DNA from: Bacillota bacterium
GTDB lineage: Bacteria > Bacillota > Clostridia > Christensenellales > CAG-138
Assembly: GCA_023426265.1 (NCBI GenBank)
Contig: JAFABA010000227.1
Span: 1 to 14,890, forward strand
Direction of reading: 5' to 3'
Length of the DNA: 14,890 bases
Positions within the stretch are counted from its first letter, which is position 1. Each line of letters opens with the position of its first letter. Positions 13,221-14,890 of this stretch are shown one piece after another. The translations under genes and the position numbers were made by a program. Under the pieces are notes generated by a model that did no database searches, had not been told where the DNA came from, and saw only the letters and a list, made by a program, of their open reading frames with translations.

Positions 13221-13240
13221 GCGAACGTTTCCGAACAAAT
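13221..13240. promoter_or_regulatory. Tandem CGAAC motifs resembling PurR boxes
   Basis: GCGAAC (13221-13226) and CCGAAC (13231-13236) lie one helical turn apart. The second reads GTTTCCGAACAAA, close to the B. subtilis PurBox AWWWCCGAACWWT. A GTTCGT resembling an inverted box lies at 13376-13381, farther away than the usual 16-18 nt. The rest of 13241-13601 holds a perfect TATAAT at 13360-13365 with no good -35, small imperfect hairpins (about 13419-13436 and 13505-13525) and no supported gene. Confidence 0.3.
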
Positions 13241-13601
13241 ATTTTGGCAACCTCCTGCGGGAAAAGTGGCGCGAAACATTCGAGTCTGCATCATTGTACC
13301 AGATATTCCGCACATCCGCCAAGGAAAATTAAGCAGCCTGAAACACTTAAAGATATCGCTATAATCAAAAACAATGTTCGTATTTCGAAAAAATGTGGCA
13401 TTCAAGCTGATTTTTGGCCGCAAGCCTGCGCCTTGCGCGCGGGAAAAAACTGTGGAATAATAAGCTCAGAACATGCAAAACGCATCATCCCAATACATTT
13501 CCGAGCGGCTTTTGAAAAACGCCGCAAAGCTGGATTGCTGATTTTTATTTGACTCAAGATAAAAGAGATATGAATGGCAGCCTCACAGGGAGGGAACAAC
13601 A

Positions 13602-14890
13602 ATGTCTGCTTTTTTTGTAAATGGTATCGCATGCACGGCGGAGACGCCCAAGCGCCTGCTTCATTATTTGCGCGATGAACTTAAGCTTACCTCTGTAAAG
13701 GATGGATGCACGGAGGGCGCCTGCGGCACCTGCATGGTGCTCATAGACGGCAAGGCGCAAAAAGCATGCGTATTGAAAACAGATAAGCTCGACGGCAAGC
13801 ATATCATAACCGTGGAAGGGTTGACCGGGCGTGAGCGCGCGGTATACGGCTACGCGTTTGCGCAGGCGGGCGCGGTGCAGTGCGGCTTCTGCACACCCGG
13901 CATGGTAATCAGCGCCAAGGGGCTGCTGGATACTACTCTTTCCCCCACACGCGCGCAGGTGAAGGAGGCCATCAAAAACAACATCTGCCGCTGTACCGGC
14001 TATAAAAAAATAGAGGAAGCCATATTGCTTGCGGCGGAACTGCTCCGAACGGATGCAGAGGTACCCGAGCACACGTTTACCGGCCATGCAGGGGAAAGCA
14101 TGCACCGCGTGGACGCCAGGGAGAAAACGCTGGGAACCGCCGTGTACGCGGACGATATCTATATGGAGGGCATGCTGTACGGCGGCGCCAAGCGCAGCGC
14201 GTATCCTAGGGCCAGGGTACTGAATATTAAGACCGAGGCCGCTAGTGCGCTCCCGAAAGTCCACGCCGTGTTGACCGCTGCGGATATCCCGGGCGAGCGG
14301 ACGATCGGCCATATCAAAAAGGATTGGGACGTGCTCGTGCCGGCCGGCGGCGTCACCCATTACCTTGGCGACGCCGTGGCGCTGGTTGCGGCGGAGGACA
14401 GGGAAACGCTGGAGGCGGCGCTCGCCTTAATCGAAGTGGAGTATGAGGAGCTGGAGGCTGTGTTCACGGCGGAGCGCGCCATGGAAGCGGACGCGCCGAG
14501 GCTTCACGAAACGGGCAACCTGCTCTTTGAGCAGCGGGTAAAGCGCGGGGACGCGGACGAAGTTATTAAGAACAGCAAGTACGTGGTGACCAACCATTAC
14601 AGCGTCCCGTTCACCGAGCACGCGTTTCTGGAACCGGAATGCGCAGTGGCTTACCCGGAAGGGGAGGGCTACCGCATCATCAGTGCCGACCAGGGAATTT
14701 ACCAGACGCAGCACGAGTGCGCGGATATGCTCAATCTCCCGCACGAGCAAGTGCGGGTCACCGCCGCGATGGTGGGCGGCGGTTTTGGCGGCAAGGAGGA
14801 TATGAGCGTGCAGCACCACGCGGCTCTGCTTTCCTATTATACGAGACGCCCCGTCAAGGTCAAACTCAAGCGGCAGGAAAGCATACTCGT
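13602..14890 (+). CDS. Xanthine dehydrogenase, fused [2Fe-2S]/Mo subunit, probably selenium-dependent (3' end missing)
   Basis: 429 codons are visible and open to the window edge; the family runs to about 850 aa. ATG 13602 follows AGGGAGGG (13587-13594). The first ferredoxin-like cluster site has Cys 36, 41, 44 and 56; the second has Cys 94 and 97 (QCGFCTPGM) and Cys 129 and 131 (CRCTGY). The molybdenum domain starts at about 167 (HRVDAREKTLGTAVYADDI) without a separate FAD domain. The substrate-channel region PFTEHAFLEPECAV and the cofactor loop VGGGFGGKED (391-400) are intact. A 2Fe-2S domain fused directly to the Mo domain is typical of the anaerobe family annotated as selenium-dependent xanthine dehydrogenase, shown in Enterococcus faecalis to need SelD. 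It oxidises xanthine or related purines in the cytoplasm. Selenium dependence is inferred from architecture only; a related Mo-hydroxylase is the alternative. Confidence 0.88.
   Translation, partial: MSAFFVNGIACTAETPKRLLHYLRDELKLTSVKDGCTEGACGTCMVLIDGKAQKACVLKTDKLDGKHIITVEGLTGRERAVYGYAFAQAGAVQCGFCTPGMVISAKGLLDTTLSPTRAQVKEAIKNNICRCTGYKKIEEAILLAAELLRTDAEVPEHTFTGHAGESMHRVDAREKTLGTAVYADDIYMEGMLYGGAKRSAYPRARVLNIKTEAASALPKVHAVLTAADIPGERTIGHIKKDWDVLVPAGGVTHYLGDAVALVAAEDRETLEAALALIEVEYEELEAVFTAERAMEADAPRLHETGNLLFEQRVKRGDADEVIKNSKYVVTNHYSVPFTEHAFLEPECAVAYPEGEGYRIISADQGIYQTQHECADMLNLPHEQVRVTAAMVGGGFGGKEDMSVQHHAALLSYYTRRPVKVKLKRQESIL

Noticed and set aside
13211..13552. 113-codon plus-strand ORF in the divergent intergenic region
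   Set aside because: No ribosome binding site, no recognisable motif, and it spans the promoter and operator-like signals.
13013..13601. Purine or molybdenum-cofactor riboswitch before the transporter or dehydrogenase
   Set aside because: I looked for the conserved purine-riboswitch core and for the Moco-type conserved segments on both strands and saw neither; a covariance search would settle it.

Overview
The window looks like the chromosome of a GC-rich, spore-forming member of the Clostridia (Bacillota), probably a gut or other anaerobic lineage. The evidence is a DnaD/DnaC(DnaI)-type helicase-loader pair, a CwlD-type germination amidase, a small DUF1540 protein behind a SigG-like promoter, a BMP-family nucleoside ABC transporter, strong AGGAGG ribosome binding sites, and a xanthine dehydrogenase of the fused, probably selenium-dependent type. 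The species cannot be named from the sequence.

Left part (1-4378). A leftward gene enters from the window edge and starts at 1087. It encodes an unrecognised protein with a small Cys-containing N-terminal domain, a 44-residue Arg-Asp alternating tract and a proline-rich tail; the tract is a 12-bp tandem repeat in the DNA. A possible 31-codon leader ORF precedes it. Divergent from it is a tight rightward operon: a DnaD-like protein with three similar modules, a DnaC/DnaI-like AAA+ helicase loader, and ispE (MEP isoprenoid pathway) starting at TTG.

Middle (4379-8240). A gene-free stretch holds an intrinsic terminator and a cluster of DnaA-box-like sites, two of them perfect, just before cwlD (TTG start at 5096). 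After cwlD come two near-identical hairpins flanking a degenerate inverted repeat of a kind scattered in many bacterial genomes. Next are a leftward hypoxanthine-DNA-glycosylase-type repair gene, a rightward DUF1540 gene, and a leftward pair encoding an SDR oxidoreductase and a stand-alone TfoX C-terminal-domain protein. The SDR gene is preceded by a 163-nt multi-hairpin leader that begins where a SigA-type promoter predicts transcription to start.

Right part (8249-14890). A leftward four-gene operon encodes a BMP lipoprotein, two permeases and a double ABC ATPase, together a purine-nucleoside-type importer. Two stem-loops separate the binding-protein gene from the rest. Divergent from it, and running off the right edge, is the [2Fe-2S]/Mo xanthine dehydrogenase. 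The shared region of about 590 bp holds an extended -10 promoter, a perfect 20-bp palindrome and two CGAAC motifs resembling PurR boxes. This suggests coordinated purine uptake and breakdown.

The observations most worth following up are the structured leader at 8038-8200, the DnaA-box cluster at 4770-4900, the Arg-Asp/Pro protein at the left edge, and the purine-linked divergent control region.
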